NCBI RefSeq assembly: GCF_018617875.1
Contig: NZ_JACSKZ010000001.1
Span: 496,001-560,000 of the forward strand
Direction of reading: 5' to 3'
DNA length: 64,000 nucleotides
Origin: Exiguobacterium algae
GTDB lineage: Bacteria; Bacillota; Bacilli; Exiguobacteriales; Exiguobacteriaceae
This document shows, piece by piece, positions 16,501 through 26,455 of the stretch. The notes under the pieces are model-generated. The model saw nothing but the letters and a program-made list of their open reading frames with translations, ran no database searches and was not told the origin of the DNA. The first letter of the stretch is position 1; the number at the start of each line of letters is the position of its first letter. The position numbers and the translations under genes are program-made.

Positions 16501-18666
16501 TTAACACGCAATAATCGTCATTGACAACGACTCGACCTGAATCTCGTCCGGGTTTCTCAAAATCGGTGCCACACTTGCCTGCTCGCCTTGTACATAGACA
16601 TTCCAATCCGCATCACTTGGGAAGGCGACTTCCTCAAACGTTCCATTCAAATAGACACGCACACGTTGCCATGCATCATACGAATGACTTGCGGTGAGCT
16701 CATAAATGATGACACCTGGTGGTGAAGGTAAAAATGTGAAGTGGTCGATGACTTTCTGACGCGAATCATAACGGAAACACGTATGAAGTCTTCTTAATTT
16801 TAACAGGGTTTTGACATACTCGATATCGTCTTTTCGAAGATCACGTAAATCCCAATCAAAATGATTGATATGATCAGGAGAATTATAACTATTCTCCACC
16901 CCGTGCTTCGTTCGTCCGAATTCTTGGCCTGCATGTAAGAATGGAATACCCTGCGACGTGATGACGACGGCATTTGCTAACCGCTGCATCCGTAACCGGG
17001 TTGGCTCATCCACGCCGTCACACGAGAGGCGTAGTTTGTCATAGATTGTATAGTTATCATGCGCTTCCGCATAGTTGATGGAATACTCGGGGCTTGGAAA
17101 ACGACCGACTGTCACATTTGGGATGTGAATCGCTCCGGTCAGGCACTCGCGGAGTTCCCACTCCCGCCAGTCATTTCCCGAAATAAATCCTCTCTCCTGG
17201 TCGTTAAAGGTCGACCCTTTCAGTGCATCTCGGATCATGTCGTTGAAATGACCAATACGGGGCATGAATGCGGCATTTTGAGACGTTGCTTTTTGCGATT
17301 GCCCGAGCGGGGTCGCCAAGTCCCAGCCTTCCCCGTAGACGAGGATCGACGGATCGATTTTATCGAGCGCGGCCCGAACCTGGTTCATCGTCTCGACATC
17401 ATGAATTCCCATTAAGTCAAAACGGAATCCATCGACCTGATAGGTTGTCGCAAAAAAGCTGACAAAATCCACAATCATCCGCCGCATCATATAGCGTTCA
17501 GAAGCCGTATCATTCCCCACGCCCGTCCCATTTGCAATCGTTCCGTCCGGTTCATACCGGAAATAATAATAGGGAACCAATGCTTCTAAAGAAGACTGTT
17601 CTCGAATGTATACGTGGTTCATCACGACATCTGTGACGATGCGAAGACCTGCACGGTGCAAGTCCGCGACGAGTGATGCATATTCATAAATTCGGCTCAT
17701 CGGTACATCAGGCCGTGACGCATAACTGCCTTCTAAACTGAACCAATGAATCGGGTCGTACCCCCAATTGTAGGGCAACCGCGTCGCTTCATCGACACTG
17801 CCGAAATCGTGCACAGGGAGCAATTGAATATGGGTGACACCAAGCTCTTTCATATAGTCGAGGCCCGCGGTATGTCCCCCTAACGTCCGCAATCCTTTTT
17901 CCGATACGCCCCCATACAATCCCTTTAGCTGACTCGTCGACGACGGATGGCTCGTAAAATCCCGAATGTGCAGTTCATAGATGACGGCATCGGTCGACTT
18001 CCATAAAGGAGGTCGTTCTACCCGCTCGACTTGCTCTTCGATGAACGACTCTACGTCCGAGAGTACGCCAAACTCTCCATTGATGCTGACACATTTGGCA
18101 TACGGATCAACGACTTGCTTCGTGTCGACCGGTGTCTTCACCTCTAACCGATAAAAAGCGCCTTCCAAATGCCGGGGGATATCACCATGCCATACCCCTC
18201 TCGCTCCCCGGTTCATCTTGAACCGTTCGATTTCCCGATGCGTCCTTTCATCATGAACGGTGATCCAAATCGAAAATGCGACAGGAGACCACACATATGC
18301 CTCAATCCCGTGTTGGGTAAATTGGAGTCCTAACGGACCATCATACGCATACCGGCGCTCAAACTCTTCGGTTTGCACGATTTCTCTCGGGACGATGACC
18401 ATCGTCTTTTGTCCCGGATGAAAGACGGTATAGACCGCTTCTAATGAAATCGGTCTTTTCAGACGTAAATTTCGTTCAATGGTACCCGTCTCTGTTGTCT
18501 GTTCATAATCGATGACATACTCGATTGGTCGGCCGTTTTTCTCAATCTGGACGGGAACGGATTCATACTCACGTACGATCTCTAGTTGAATTTTCTCAAA
18601 CGATACGAAAGATGCCCGCTCAATCGTTACATGGGAGGCTGTCTTCTGTTCTGGTGGATGATACAT
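16501..18666 (-). CDS. amyX: Type I pullulanase (GH13_14)
   Basis: Hydrolyses alpha-1,6 branches of pullulan and dextrins. With no signal peptide it is probably cytosolic, acting on imported branched maltodextrins or glycogen. The N-terminal beta-rich modules (about 1-220) include a CBM48-like domain (LGLQFTQHGIEAYVWSPVA). The catalytic barrel shows YNWGYDP at 299-305, DVVMNHV at 346-352, nucleophile D417 in DGFRFDLMG, acid/base E446 in YGEGWD and the HDN motif at 536-538. Length 721. It follows the NERD-like gene closely. Confidence 0.95.
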   Translation of the reverse strand: MYHPPEQKTASHVTIERASFVSFEKIQLEIVREYESVPVQIEKNGRPIEYVIDYEQTTETGTIERNLRLKRPISLEAVYTVFHPGQKTMVIVPREIVQTEEFERRYAYDGPLGLQFTQHGIEAYVWSPVAFSIWITVHDERTHREIERFKMNRGARGVWHGDIPRHLEGAFYRLEVKTPVDTKQVVDPYAKCVSINGEFGVLSDVESFIEEQVERVERPPLWKSTDAVIYELHIRDFTSHPSSTSQLKGLYGGVSEKGLRTLGGHTAGLDYMKELGVTHIQLLPVHDFGSVDEATRLPYNWGYDPIHWFSLEGSYASRPDVPMSRIYEYASLVADLHRAGLRIVTDVVMNHVYIREQSSLEALVPYYYFRYEPDGTIANGTGVGNDTASERYMMRRMIVDFVSFFATTYQVDGFRFDLMGIHDVETMNQVRAALDKIDPSILVYGEGWDLATPLGQSQKATSQNAAFMPRIGHFNDMIRDALKGSTFNDQERGFISGNDWREWELRECLTGAIHIPNVTVGRFPSPEYSINYAEAHDNYTIYDKLRLSCDGVDEPTRLRMQRLANAVVITSQGIPFLHAGQEFGRTKHGVENSYNSPDHINHFDWDLRDLRKDDIEYVKTLLKLRRLHTCFRYDSRQKVIDHFTFLPSPPGVIIYELTASHSYDAWQRVRVYLNGTFEEVAFPSDADWNVYVQGEQASVAPILRNPDEIQVESLSMTIIAC

Positions 18667-18694
18667 ATGCGTCCCTTCCTCTCGCTCACTTTCA

Positions 18695-19534
18695 TCACTG
18701 TTCTAAAAATTGTCGAAACGGCATCTTAGCTGTCTGTTCTAGTAGGGTCGCCACATCTCGAATCTGTTGGGCTTTCACAATTGGCGCACGTCCATTTACT
18801 TGCTTGATCCATTGCGCATACTCACTTCTCCCAACGAACTGTGTCGAGCGTATGTCTGGGATTTGATCAAAGTAGCCGTCTGGTGCCAATACTACTTTTT
18901 GAATCACTCCAGCGTATGACGGAAGAATTTGTCTAACGAGTTCTTCAGTACGTGATAACGAAATCAACGGATTGATTACACGGGTATTTTCCCCTTTAAA
19001 CGGTTGATGAACCCACGTCTTCTCCTTCGATACGTGATAGATGCTCCGATCTCCCTCGAGCCACTCCAATAGGTACAGATGGGAGGGTCCGATGATGAGA
19101 TGTGACAACTCGACGGTCGCCCCGTTCCACTCGATGACGGGACGGAATAGAAAGAAGTGTCGCTCGTTCCACTCTTTTCGCATTTTTTGATAAGCGCTGT
19201 CCCTCAAAAAAGCTAAATGAGGGAGGTCTCTCTCCATCAAGCCATCACAAGCAAACTGCAATTTTTGTATATGCCGGCGCTCGGTCAACATCTTCTGAAG
19301 TTGCGTTTCGGACAACGGCTGCGGTTCGAGTTCAATCCATTCTTTTCGTGCCCAAAATTTCCACCACGGCCGCTTCACATCAATGATTTCAGGCGGCGTC
19401 AATTGATTGTTCTCATGAAGTCGGAGAATTCTTGCTGCATCTGACTCTACGTATTCCAAGTAGCGATTATATTGATCCAACACATTACGTTCATATTTAG
19501 AAGTTACGTCAAAAACTTTAACCGGGATTGCCAT
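18695..19534 (-). CDS. Uncharacterised protein with NERD-like segment
   Basis: 279 residues with no signal peptide. The middle region (about residues 135-185: HFFLFRPVIEWNGATVELSH, then LYLLEWLEGD) resembles the start of the nuclease-related NERD domain. The conserved catalytic lysine of that family is not obvious, so activity is doubtful. A Trp-rich stretch (KRPWWKFWARKEW) lies near residue 55. ATG 19534 has GGAGG five bases upstream and overlaps the end of thpR by 31 bases. The corresponding Bacillus position holds ytl-type genes of unknown role. Confidence 0.6.
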   Translation of the reverse strand: MAIPVKVFDVTSKYERNVLDQYNRYLEYVESDAARILRLHENNQLTPPEIIDVKRPWWKFWARKEWIELEPQPLSETQLQKMLTERRHIQKLQFACDGLMERDLPHLAFLRDSAYQKMRKEWNERHFFLFRPVIEWNGATVELSHLIIGPSHLYLLEWLEGDRSIYHVSKEKTWVHQPFKGENTRVINPLISLSRTEELVRQILPSYAGVIQKVVLAPDGYFDQIPDIRSTQFVGRSEYAQWIKQVNGRAPIVKAQQIRDVATLLEQTAKMPFRQFLEQ

Positions 19535-20088
19535 AAGTCCTCCTCTGACCGTTTGAACGGAAATACTTCAATTGCTTCATATGAAGGGGTCCGGTTAGGA
19601 TGAACTTCATATAAAATCACTTCATTCACGGTTTCAACGATATCAAATGTTGGTGCTACATACAGGGTACGTTCCCCTTTCCCCCACTTCTTCGCAAGTG
19701 TGACATGAGGGACGAACGCTTTTCGATCCAGTTGCGGGATTTCCGCATGTAATTCACGACGCAAGTTCTCGGCAAATTGCCGAAGTGGCTCAGACGGGTC
19801 GGGTGTGATGGTCAAAACACGAGGTTGGTCCGGACGGCCAAAGTGATCGATTGTTTGAAAATGTAACAGGAACGATTTCGTCTCGTTGGCCACGCGACGT
19901 GTAATCTCTTTGACCGCTTCTAGTGAATCCTGGTCCAGTCCTCCCAGAAATTGAATCGTGACATGAAATTCGTCCCGTCGATATACACGACGATACGAAT
20001 AGTACGGAAGAATGCTTTGTTGAACCGTTTCAAATTGAGCTGACTCGACGGGAATCGCAATAAAATAATGGGACGTCATTTCCATCAT
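19504..20088 (-). CDS. thpR: 2H phosphoesterase / RNA 2',3'-cyclic phosphodiesterase
   Basis: Member of the LigT/2'-5' RNA ligase superfamily, which opens 2',3'-cyclic phosphates on RNA or nucleotides. The two defining HxT motifs are present: HVTIQFLG (about residue 46) and HVTLAKKW (about residue 128). Length 194 is typical. Its ATG overlaps the stop of the upstream MFS gene as ATGA, and its end overlaps the downstream gene by 31 bases, so it is translationally coupled on both sides. Confidence 0.9.
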   Translation of the reverse strand: MMEMTSHYFIAIPVESAQFETVQQSILPYYSYRRVYRRDEFHVTIQFLGGLDQDSLEAVKEITRRVANETKSFLLHFQTIDHFGRPDQPRVLTITPDPSEPLRQFAENLRRELHAEIPQLDRKAFVPHVTLAKKWGKGERTLYVAPTFDIVETVNEVILYEVHPNRTPSYEAIEVFPFKRSEEDLWQSRLKFLT

Positions 20089-21236
20089 CCTTTCACCTCA
20101 TGACGCATCAACATCATCCAAAGCACCGCTCCCACGCCTGACATCAACATATACACCCAAAACACGCCAATCACACTGTTAAACTCAATCATCCAACCAC
20201 TTAACTGATTAAATCCCGCTGTGGCTAAGCCCGATGTCAATGCCATATATAGTCCGATGGCAGTCGATGACACTTGGCGGGTCACTAGCTGGCGGACGAA
20301 CTGTAAGGCGACCGGAATCAGGAGTCCGACGACTAGACCTTGTACGATTGCCAACATCCAGATCACCCAAAACGGTGGTTCCAATGCGAGCCACCCATTC
20401 CGGATAGCTGAAATCAACGCCGCGGTCGCCAGGACGTTTCGACTCCCGAAGCGGGACACCACTTGATAGGCAACTTTCATAAACGGGATCTCGAAGAGAA
20501 CGGCGACCAAAAAAAGTGTTCCGACTAAAGTCGTCGAGCCGCCTCTCTCTGTAACATAAATGCCGAAGTAATAATTATTGGCGTAAATCGGACCGAACAC
20601 GAGCATGCCTCCGACCAAAAACCAAAGAAACCGCGGGGTTAATACCGACGACCAGTGCATCGGAGCCATTTTGACTTCTTGTGTCGCTTTCTGTTCAGAA
20701 ATCCGGCTGACGATGAAGCCGCCAATCATCAGGAAAATTGCACTCAATACGAACGTGCTGGACAATCCCCATGTCGTGTCTGAAATCCGGCCCATCACGA
20801 ATACCGCGATGGCAAATCCGGCAGACCCGAACAGGCGGATCGTTCCATAGTCCACTTTCGAACGAGCCGTATACTCTAACGTCATCATATCAACGAGCGG
20901 AATGTGTGCACATTGAAAGACCGACCAAGCGAGCATAAGTAAGACAATCCATACATATTCAGTCGCCATCAAAAATGTGAACGAGATTGCTGCCGCACTA
21001 ATCATTGAGAGAATGAGCCAAGTGCGGACACGTCCGGTTCGATCAGCTACCACCCCCCATAACGGCTGAATCCCGATTGACAGGATCGGTAAGATTGCAA
21101 CGATCGTGCCGACCTGACTTGGCGACAAGGCAAACCTTTCTTGTGAAAAAAAGAGGGTCATATAAGGAATTAGCGCACCTTGCGCAAAGAAAATCGCAAT
21201 ATACACAGATTGAAACATTCGTTTTTCCGAATTCAA
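20085..21236 (-). CDS. MFS transporter (MFS_1-like / LacY-NupG type)
   Basis: 383 residues with about twelve membrane helices. The loop between helices 2 and 3 reads GVVADRTGRVR, the classic MFS signature. The N-terminus (VYIAIFFAQGALIPYMTLFFSQ) fits the MFS_1-like group related to HcaT and sugar/nucleoside permeases. The substrate is unknown. The start is TTG at 21236, six bases after AAGGAAG. It lies 60 bases after pepV. Confidence 0.85.
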   Translation of the reverse strand: MNSEKRMFQSVYIAIFFAQGALIPYMTLFFSQERFALSPSQVGTIVAILPILSIGIQPLWGVVADRTGRVRTWLILSMISAAAISFTFLMATEYVWIVLLMLAWSVFQCAHIPLVDMMTLEYTARSKVDYGTIRLFGSAGFAIAVFVMGRISDTTWGLSSTFVLSAIFLMIGGFIVSRISEQKATQEVKMAPMHWSSVLTPRFLWFLVGGMLVFGPIYANNYYFGIYVTERGGSTTLVGTLFLVAVLFEIPFMKVAYQVVSRFGSRNVLATAALISAIRNGWLALEPPFWVIWMLAIVQGLVVGLLIPVALQFVRQLVTRQVSSTAIGLYMALTSGLATAGFNQLSGWMIEFNSVIGVFWVYMLMSGVGAVLWMMLMRHEVKG

Positions 21237-21262
21237 TGGTAACTTCCTTCCTAACGGACAGA

Positions 21263-21291
21263 GAGCCGACCAAACCAGTCAGCTCTCTCAA
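21263..21291 (-). other. Hairpin between pepV and the MFS gene
   Basis: GAGAGC...GCTCTC stem with an inner GAC/GTC and no T-run. It may be an mRNA processing or stabilising stem rather than a terminator. Confidence 0.4.
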
Positions 21292-21295
21292 TTTC

Positions 21296-22681
21296 TTATT
21301 TAGCGAGCTCGTAAATCGCTTCAGCATAAATCGCCGCAGCGCGTAACAAATCTTCGATTTCCATATACTCATCCACTTGGTGGGCGACATCTTCTGCACC
21401 CGGGAACAAGGCACCGAACGCTACACCCGCCTCGAGAGAACGGGCATATGTCCCTCCGCCAATTGCCATGAGATTTGCCGTCTCACCCGTTTGACGTTCA
21501 TACACCTCGGCCAACGTTTTGACGAGCGGATGGTCTTCTGCCACATGGTGGGGCGGCATGTGATGACGGGTCTTCAGTTCAAACCCGAACGACAAGGCGA
21601 TTTCTCTTAGGTTTTGAAGACGTTCTTCAAATTTCGCCGTATACGGATAGCGGATATTAACCGTCGCCGTCCGTTCTTCATCATGATAGCGGAAGACGCC
21701 GCCATTGATTGTTAAATCACCTGTCTCATCAGTTGCTTCGATTCCTAGCGAAATCCCGCGTGAATCAGCAAACACGTGACGGACAAATTCAATATAACGC
21801 TCACCTTGAATATCAAGCGGGAGCGGGAGCAAGAATCCGGCGAGCATATACGCAGCGTTGATCCCGTTATCCGGCTCCATGGCGTGTGCCGCTTTCCCTT
21901 TCATCGTGAACGTGTACGTTCCTTTATCCCATTCACACGTTCCTTCCGCCTCATACTTCTCCAAATACGCTTCAAACTGTTCTTCAAGTACTTCATCGGT
22001 CTGAAGGACCGCCGTTGCCACATCCGGTACCATATTCGGCCGTTCACCACTCGTGAACGAAATCAGGTGATACTTTGTCAATTGAGCATGCTGGATTGGC
22101 AGTTGTGTCAAGACACCATCATATAACCCTTTCTCGGCGTTAATGATTGGGAAGTCCGCATCTGGAGCGAACCCGTACGTTGGCATCTGTTCTTGTTTAA
22201 AGTATTCACGTACACAACGCCATTCACTTTCCTCATCGCATCCCGCAATCAAACGGACTCGTTTCGAGAGCGGAAGGCCCAGCTCTTTTACAATTTTAAG
22301 GCCGTAGTAGGCAGCCATCGTCGGGCCTTTATCATCATTACTTCCTCTTGCGACGATTTTACCGTTCGTCACCGTCGGATTGAATGCACCGTATGTCCAA
22401 CCGTCACCTGCAGGAACTACGTCCAAATGACATAGGATCCCGACGATTTCCTCACCATCGCCATACTCCAGATGCCCTGCATAGCCTGAAACGTCTTTCG
22501 TTTTAAAGCCGTCCCGTTCTCCGAGGTCAAACATGTAATCCAACGCTTGTCTGACTTCAGGTCCAAACGGCATATTTGGTGCAGCTTTAGATTCATCCAA
22601 TATACTAGGGATTTGTAACAAACCTTTCAAATCTTCCAATAGTGCTTCTTTTCGATTGTCGACTTCCTGTCTCCAATTCAT
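21296..22681 (-). CDS. pepV: Dipeptidase PepV (M20 family)
   Basis: Cytosolic zinc di/tripeptidase. Motifs: the first zinc histidine in GILCHLDVVPAG, the bridging aspartate in ARGSNDDKGPTM, the catalytic glutamate pair in AGCDEESEW, and the last ligand region GGGTYARSL. It has the inserted lid domain expected of PepV. I place the start at ATG 22681 (MNWRQEVDNRK), seven bases after AAGGGGAG, giving 461 residues; the longer frame to 22729 is not supported. It is first in the long minus-strand run that ends with ytmP. Confidence 0.95.
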   Translation of the reverse strand: MNWRQEVDNRKEALLEDLKGLLQIPSILDESKAAPNMPFGPEVRQALDYMFDLGERDGFKTKDVSGYAGHLEYGDGEEIVGILCHLDVVPAGDGWTYGAFNPTVTNGKIVARGSNDDKGPTMAAYYGLKIVKELGLPLSKRVRLIAGCDEESEWRCVREYFKQEQMPTYGFAPDADFPIINAEKGLYDGVLTQLPIQHAQLTKYHLISFTSGERPNMVPDVATAVLQTDEVLEEQFEAYLEKYEAEGTCEWDKGTYTFTMKGKAAHAMEPDNGINAAYMLAGFLLPLPLDIQGERYIEFVRHVFADSRGISLGIEATDETGDLTINGGVFRYHDEERTATVNIRYPYTAKFEERLQNLREIALSFGFELKTRHHMPPHHVAEDHPLVKTLAEVYERQTGETANLMAIGGGTYARSLEAGVAFGALFPGAEDVAHQVDEYMEIEDLLRAAAIYAEAIYELAK

Positions 22682-22869
22682 GGCAATCTCCCCTTTTGCG
22701 AATAATCTCTCCCTTATTAGTATATCCAAATGTAAGAAAGACGAACATTCATTTACGAAAGTTTTTTTCGTTCGTATTTAGTCCTGTTTTTTACATTCTT
22801 ATTCGAACCTTCATTCGCAATTTACCTTCTAAATGTTTTATTTACAATTGAATCGTTCGTTCTTTCCAC

Positions 22870-22897
22870 TTGCATTTTTCAGAAAGAGCGGTATACT
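22870..22897 (+). promoter_or_regulatory. Sigma-A promoter of ytzE
   Basis: TTGCAT (22870-22875), 16-base spacer, TATACT (22892-22897). It leaves an approximately 85-base leader. The rest of the 310-base pepV-ytzE gap is AT-rich with no other feature that I can support. Confidence 0.7.
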
Positions 22898-22990
22898 AAA
22901 GGTGTAATTTTAGAAAATAACAATTTTATATTTCATTTTGTCGTTTGTAGGTTTTGTCAGTCATTATTCTACACATTGGGAGGTCATCCA

Positions 22991-23212
22991 ATGAAAGGCT
23001 CAACAGATCGGATGTTAACGCGCATCAAGTCCATTTATTTGTTCATCAATGAAAGGGAATCCGTTACCACTTCAGAACTAGTAGAAGAGTTCGGCATCAC
23101 GTCCCGTACGGTGCAACGTGATTTGAACGTACTTGAGTACAATAACCTTGTGGAGAGCCCTAGCCGTGGTACGTGGACTGCATCAAAACGTTCACTCAAA
23201 ACGGCAAATTGA
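22991..23212 (+). CDS. ytzE: DeoR-type HTH regulator YtzE (stand-alone HTH)
   Basis: 73-residue protein that is almost only a winged helix-turn-helix of the DeoR/HTH_11 type (RIKSIYLFINERESVTTSEL, then EEFGITSRTVQRDLNVLEYN). There is no effector-binding domain. B. subtilis YtzE has the same size and architecture; its target is unknown. ATG 22991 lies seven bases after GGGAGG. It has its own promoter and terminator. Confidence 0.88.
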   Translation: MKGSTDRMLTRIKSIYLFINERESVTTSELVEEFGITSRTVQRDLNVLEYNNLVESPSRGTWTASKRSLKTAN

Positions 23213-23254
23213 AAGATTTCATCATGTCCTACATTTGAATAGATTACGTTATGA

Positions 23255-23288
23255 AGCTCAGTGCGTTTATTCGCCCTGGGCTTTTTTA
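23255..23288 (+). terminator. Terminator after ytzE
   Basis: Eleven-position stem AGCTCAGTGCG/CGCCCTGGGCT with one mismatch, then TTTTTT. It overlaps the end of the convergent methyltransferase gene. Confidence 0.8.
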
Positions 23289-23921
23289 TGTATGTTCAGG
23301 TATCGCTTTCATGATGACCATTTTACGGTACATCCCGTTCATCATGACCGGTACATCCTCAATGAGGGTCCCGTCAATCTGACGAGTTTCCCATAATGCT
23401 TCAAAACTGAGTCCGATGTCCGTCCCGAACCATTTTATTATGGGACGGGATAGTCGTTGGACGATTGAGGGACGTTGCCCGTCTTTCGGAGAAAATTTAT
23501 CAAAAATGATCAGTTGTCCTCCTGGTCGTACGACCCGTAACATTTCATCCAAGCATTGTACCGGATTCGGAACGACGGAGAGAATTAGACTGCCTACCAC
23601 GACATCAAATTGATCGTCTGCATACGCCAATTGTTGCGCATCCATCACTTGAAACCGGACCGGACGATCGGCGAATTTTTCTTTTGCCTGATCTAACATG
23701 GCTCCGGATAAATCTATGGCAGTGATGTCAAAGCGATTCACGTCTACTTGTTCGAGGTCGGATCCGGTTCCGACTCCGACGAAAAGAATGTGATCTTCAT
23801 TCTTCCAATTCAAATTACGGAACACTTGTCGTCTCGCCTCAAGAAATCGACCCCGATTGAAAAGACGATCATAAATCGGCGACCACAATTTATAAATGAA
23901 GTGATTCCATCCGTTCGTCAT
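23286..23921 (-). CDS. Class I SAM-dependent methyltransferase
   Basis: 211 residues. SAM-binding motif I is LFVGVGTGSDLEQ (about residues 47-59), followed by ITAIDLSGAML, and motif III is LRVVRPGGQLIIFDKF. The N-terminus (FIYKLWSPIYDRLFNRGRF) resembles the UbiE/phosphatidylethanolamine N-methyltransferase-like group. The natural substrate is unknown. ATG 23921 follows GGGGGAAACGT. Confidence 0.85.
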   Translation of the reverse strand: MTNGWNHFIYKLWSPIYDRLFNRGRFLEARRQVFRNLNWKNEDHILFVGVGTGSDLEQVDVNRFDITAIDLSGAMLDQAKEKFADRPVRFQVMDAQQLAYADDQFDVVVGSLILSVVPNPVQCLDEMLRVVRPGGQLIIFDKFSPKDGQRPSIVQRLSRPIIKWFGTDIGLSFEALWETRQIDGTLIEDVPVMMNGMYRKMVIMKAIPEHT

Positions 23922-23998
23922 ACGTTTCCCCCGTTCTCATAAAGTAGCATGGATTACTTTCCTTCATTATAAAGTGAATTCCTTTGACCCTTCTATAT

Positions 23999-24041
23999 AA
24001 AAAAACAAGCATACCTGAGACAGGTATGCTTGTTTTTTCTG
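23999..24041. terminator. Terminator after ytzG
   Basis: Very strong stem ACAAGCATACCTG/CAGGTATGCTTGT flanked by A-run and T-run, so active in both directions. Confidence 0.9.
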
Positions 24042-24047
24042 AACTGT

Positions 24048-24758
24048 TTAAGGCATCAACAGGCGGACTTCCTCTTCAGTCAGCTCACGATAGTCCCCAC
24101 GCTCCAGGTTCGCATCGAGCTCAAGTGGTCCGATTTGAACTCGTTCCAGGCGCTCAACATGCTTGCCTACCGCAGCGACCATTCGTTTCACTTGATGGTA
24201 CTTACCTTCTGAAAGGGTTAGACGAATCGTGGTCCGTCTGCCGTTTCGACTCAAAATTTCAAGTCGAGCCGGCTTGGTCGTATACCCGTCTTCGAGCTCG
24301 ACCCCTTCAGCGAATTGACGGACATCCTCGACCGTCATCTCCCCATCCACTTCCGCAATATACACTTTGTCAACGTGCTTACGGGGAGACATGAGGGCAT
24401 GATTGAACGCGCCGTCATTCGTGATCAATAATAAGCCGGTCGTATCTTTATCGAGTCGTCCGACCGGGAACAACTCATAATGTGCATAGGACGGGTCAAT
24501 CAAGTCGATGACCGTTGACTCCACATTGTCCTCTGTCGCGCTGATCACACCTTCCGGTTTGTTCAACATCAAATATACAAAGGGCCGATAATCAACCGTT
24601 TCGCCAAAAACGGTCACCTGTTCCGTGTTCGGGTCGACGTGACGTTTTGCGTCTTTGACAGGCTGGTCATCAACACGAACTGCCCCTTGTTTCAGTAATA
24701 TTTTCACATCTTTGCGCGAACCGTATCCCATGTTCGACAGCAATTTATCAATCCGCAT
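24048..24758 (-). CDS. ytzG: RsuA-family 16S rRNA pseudouridine synthase
   Basis: 236 residues: an N-terminal S4 RNA-binding domain (MRIDKLLSNMGYGSRKDVKI) and a pseudouridine synthase domain with the catalytic aspartate in the motif PVGRLDKDTTGLLLITNDG. KYHQVKRM is the conserved C-terminal motif. The RsuA/RluB/E/F group modifies rRNA; 16S U516 is the likely site. Its ATG shares a base with the TAA stop of ytgP (TAATG), so it is coupled to it. Confidence 0.93.
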   Translation of the reverse strand: MRIDKLLSNMGYGSRKDVKILLKQGAVRVDDQPVKDAKRHVDPNTEQVTVFGETVDYRPFVYLMLNKPEGVISATEDNVESTVIDLIDPSYAHYELFPVGRLDKDTTGLLLITNDGAFNHALMSPRKHVDKVYIAEVDGEMTVEDVRQFAEGVELEDGYTTKPARLEILSRNGRRTTIRLTLSEGKYHQVKRMVAAVGKHVERLERVQIGPLELDANLERGDYRELTEEEVRLLMP

Positions 24759-26455
24759 TACGCTTTCCTCCGATATTCGAATCGTTTTCCTAACAGTTTA
24801 CCGGCTAAGTGACTCCGCCAGCCTAAATACCCATAGACGAGGACTCCGATTCCCACGCCGACAAGTGTAGCGAAAATATCATTCGCCCAGCTCGGTTCAT
24901 CCTGAAGGGTGAAGAAGAGCGACCCGTATACCGAGATGAACATCGCTGCGCCCATGAAGAACATGAGCATCGTCCGACGAAGCAGTTGTTGATACGGGAA
25001 GTGAAGCGTCTTTTGGATTTTCCAAACCATTAGAATAATGGCGACGATATAGCCAAGGATGGTCGCATATCCCGCTCCAATCCCTCCAAGCGCATAGACA
25101 AGCGGAACGTTAAGCGCCAACTTCGTCAAGAGACCCATCGTCGTGGCAAAAATCGTGAAATACTGACGATTGATTCCCTGCAAAATCGCTGCCGCGACGG
25201 AATAATAAGCCAGGAAGAATGCACTTGGCGCATAGTTCAACAAGTAAACCCAACCTTCCCGATCTCCCGGGAAAAGTGTTCCGAACAACGGTTCTGCGAG
25301 TGCGACAAGACCGATGACAGCCGGAATCGTCACAAAGAACGAAACTTGGAAAATGTGGTTCACCTGATTGCGTACTTTTTGCAGATCCCCTGTCGTGAAC
25401 GAACGGGTAACAAGTGGAATCGTCGCCATCGAGACACTTGCCGCCACGGAAACGGGGATGAGTACGATTTTATGGGCGTTCCCTGTCAAAAATCCAAACG
25501 CCGATGTGGCATCTGAAACCGATTCGCCGGCATTGAGCAATGTATTGACCATCGTCAATTGGTCGATGACTTGATAAAGTGGCGTCGATAATCCGACCAT
25601 GACGATCGGAATCGAGTAGCTGAGTAACTCAAGGAGCAACGATTTCATCGAGCGGACCGGAGTTCCTGCCGGATTCTCGGTTTGGCGATGAATGTCTTTC
25701 CGCCGCTTCCAATACATCATGAGGACGACGAGACTCCCAATCGCCCCGATGAACGCACTAAACGTTGCAATCGTAACGGCAATGACTTTCAAACCGTTCA
25801 ACTCTGTCGTCTCGACCGACTGTGTCCCACCTAATGCGTCCGCGATCGGTTGCAAGAAGGCTGAATCAGCGAAAACGAACAAGACGAGCATCGTCCCGCT
25901 AAGCAAGAAGAGGATGCGGACAATTTGTTCAACGACTTGAGAAATCGCTGTCGGTGCCATGTCTTGATGTCCTTGGAAGTAACCACGGACCATGCTCATC
26001 GCCGGGATGAGCAAGAGGGCGAAGCTCACACTTCTCGTAACGAGAGTAAGTGAGTCAATGTACTGCTGATTGTTTTCTGAGTTTCGAACCATGAGCTCCG
26101 AGAGCCATGGGGCCGAAAAAAACAGTAATAAAAAAGCGACGACGCCGGTCGCAAGCATCAACTTCATCCCTTGGCGGAACAATCGTTGACTCGTTCCATA
26201 TTCACCGAGCGCGTTGTATTTCGCAATAAACTTGGATACCGCAACCGGGATCCCTGCCGTCGAAATGGAAATCATAATCGCGTAATACGTGTACGCTGCT
26301 TGATATAACGTCACACCGGCAATCCCGACCATTGCTTGGAACGGGAACGTATACAGTAATCCTAAGGCGCGGGAAATTAAATTCCCGGCAGATAAGAGAA
26401 TCGTCCCTTTAACGAAGGATGCGCTCCCTGAATCTTGTTTGGCGCTTGAAGACAT
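24758..26455 (-). CDS. ytgP: Lipid II flippase-like MOP-family exporter YtgP
   Basis: Polytopic protein of about 565 residues with some fourteen membrane segments, of the oligosaccharide-flippase superfamily. In B. subtilis the related YtgP (MurJ homolog) acts in lipid II export together with Amj. Signs: N-terminal FVKGTILLSAGNLISRALGL and the conserved charged residues of the first helices. The start at ATG 26455 is chosen for the GGAGGG site six bases upstream; the frame extends to 26512 but the extra residues are not family-like. It is cotranscribed with ytzG. Confidence 0.9.
   Translation of the reverse strand: MSSSAKQDSGSASFVKGTILLSAGNLISRALGLLYTFPFQAMVGIAGVTLYQAAYTYYAIMISISTAGIPVAVSKFIAKYNALGEYGTSQRLFRQGMKLMLATGVVAFLLLFFSAPWLSELMVRNSENNQQYIDSLTLVTRSVSFALLLIPAMSMVRGYFQGHQDMAPTAISQVVEQIVRILFLLSGTMLVLFVFADSAFLQPIADALGGTQSVETTELNGLKVIAVTIATFSAFIGAIGSLVVLMMYWKRRKDIHRQTENPAGTPVRSMKSLLLELLSYSIPIVMVGLSTPLYQVIDQLTMVNTLLNAGESVSDATSAFGFLTGNAHKIVLIPVSVAASVSMATIPLVTRSFTTGDLQKVRNQVNHIFQVSFFVTIPAVIGLVALAEPLFGTLFPGDREGWVYLLNYAPSAFFLAYYSVAAAILQGINRQYFTIFATTMGLLTKLALNVPLVYALGGIGAGYATILGYIVAIILMVWKIQKTLHFPYQQLLRRTMLMFFMGAAMFISVYGSLFFTLQDEPSWANDIFATLVGVGIGVLVYGYLGWRSHLAGKLLGKRFEYRRKA

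Noticed and set aside
23984-24394. 136-codon plus-strand ORF opposite ytzG
   Set aside because: It starts inside a terminator hairpin and is antisense to a conserved pseudouridine synthase.
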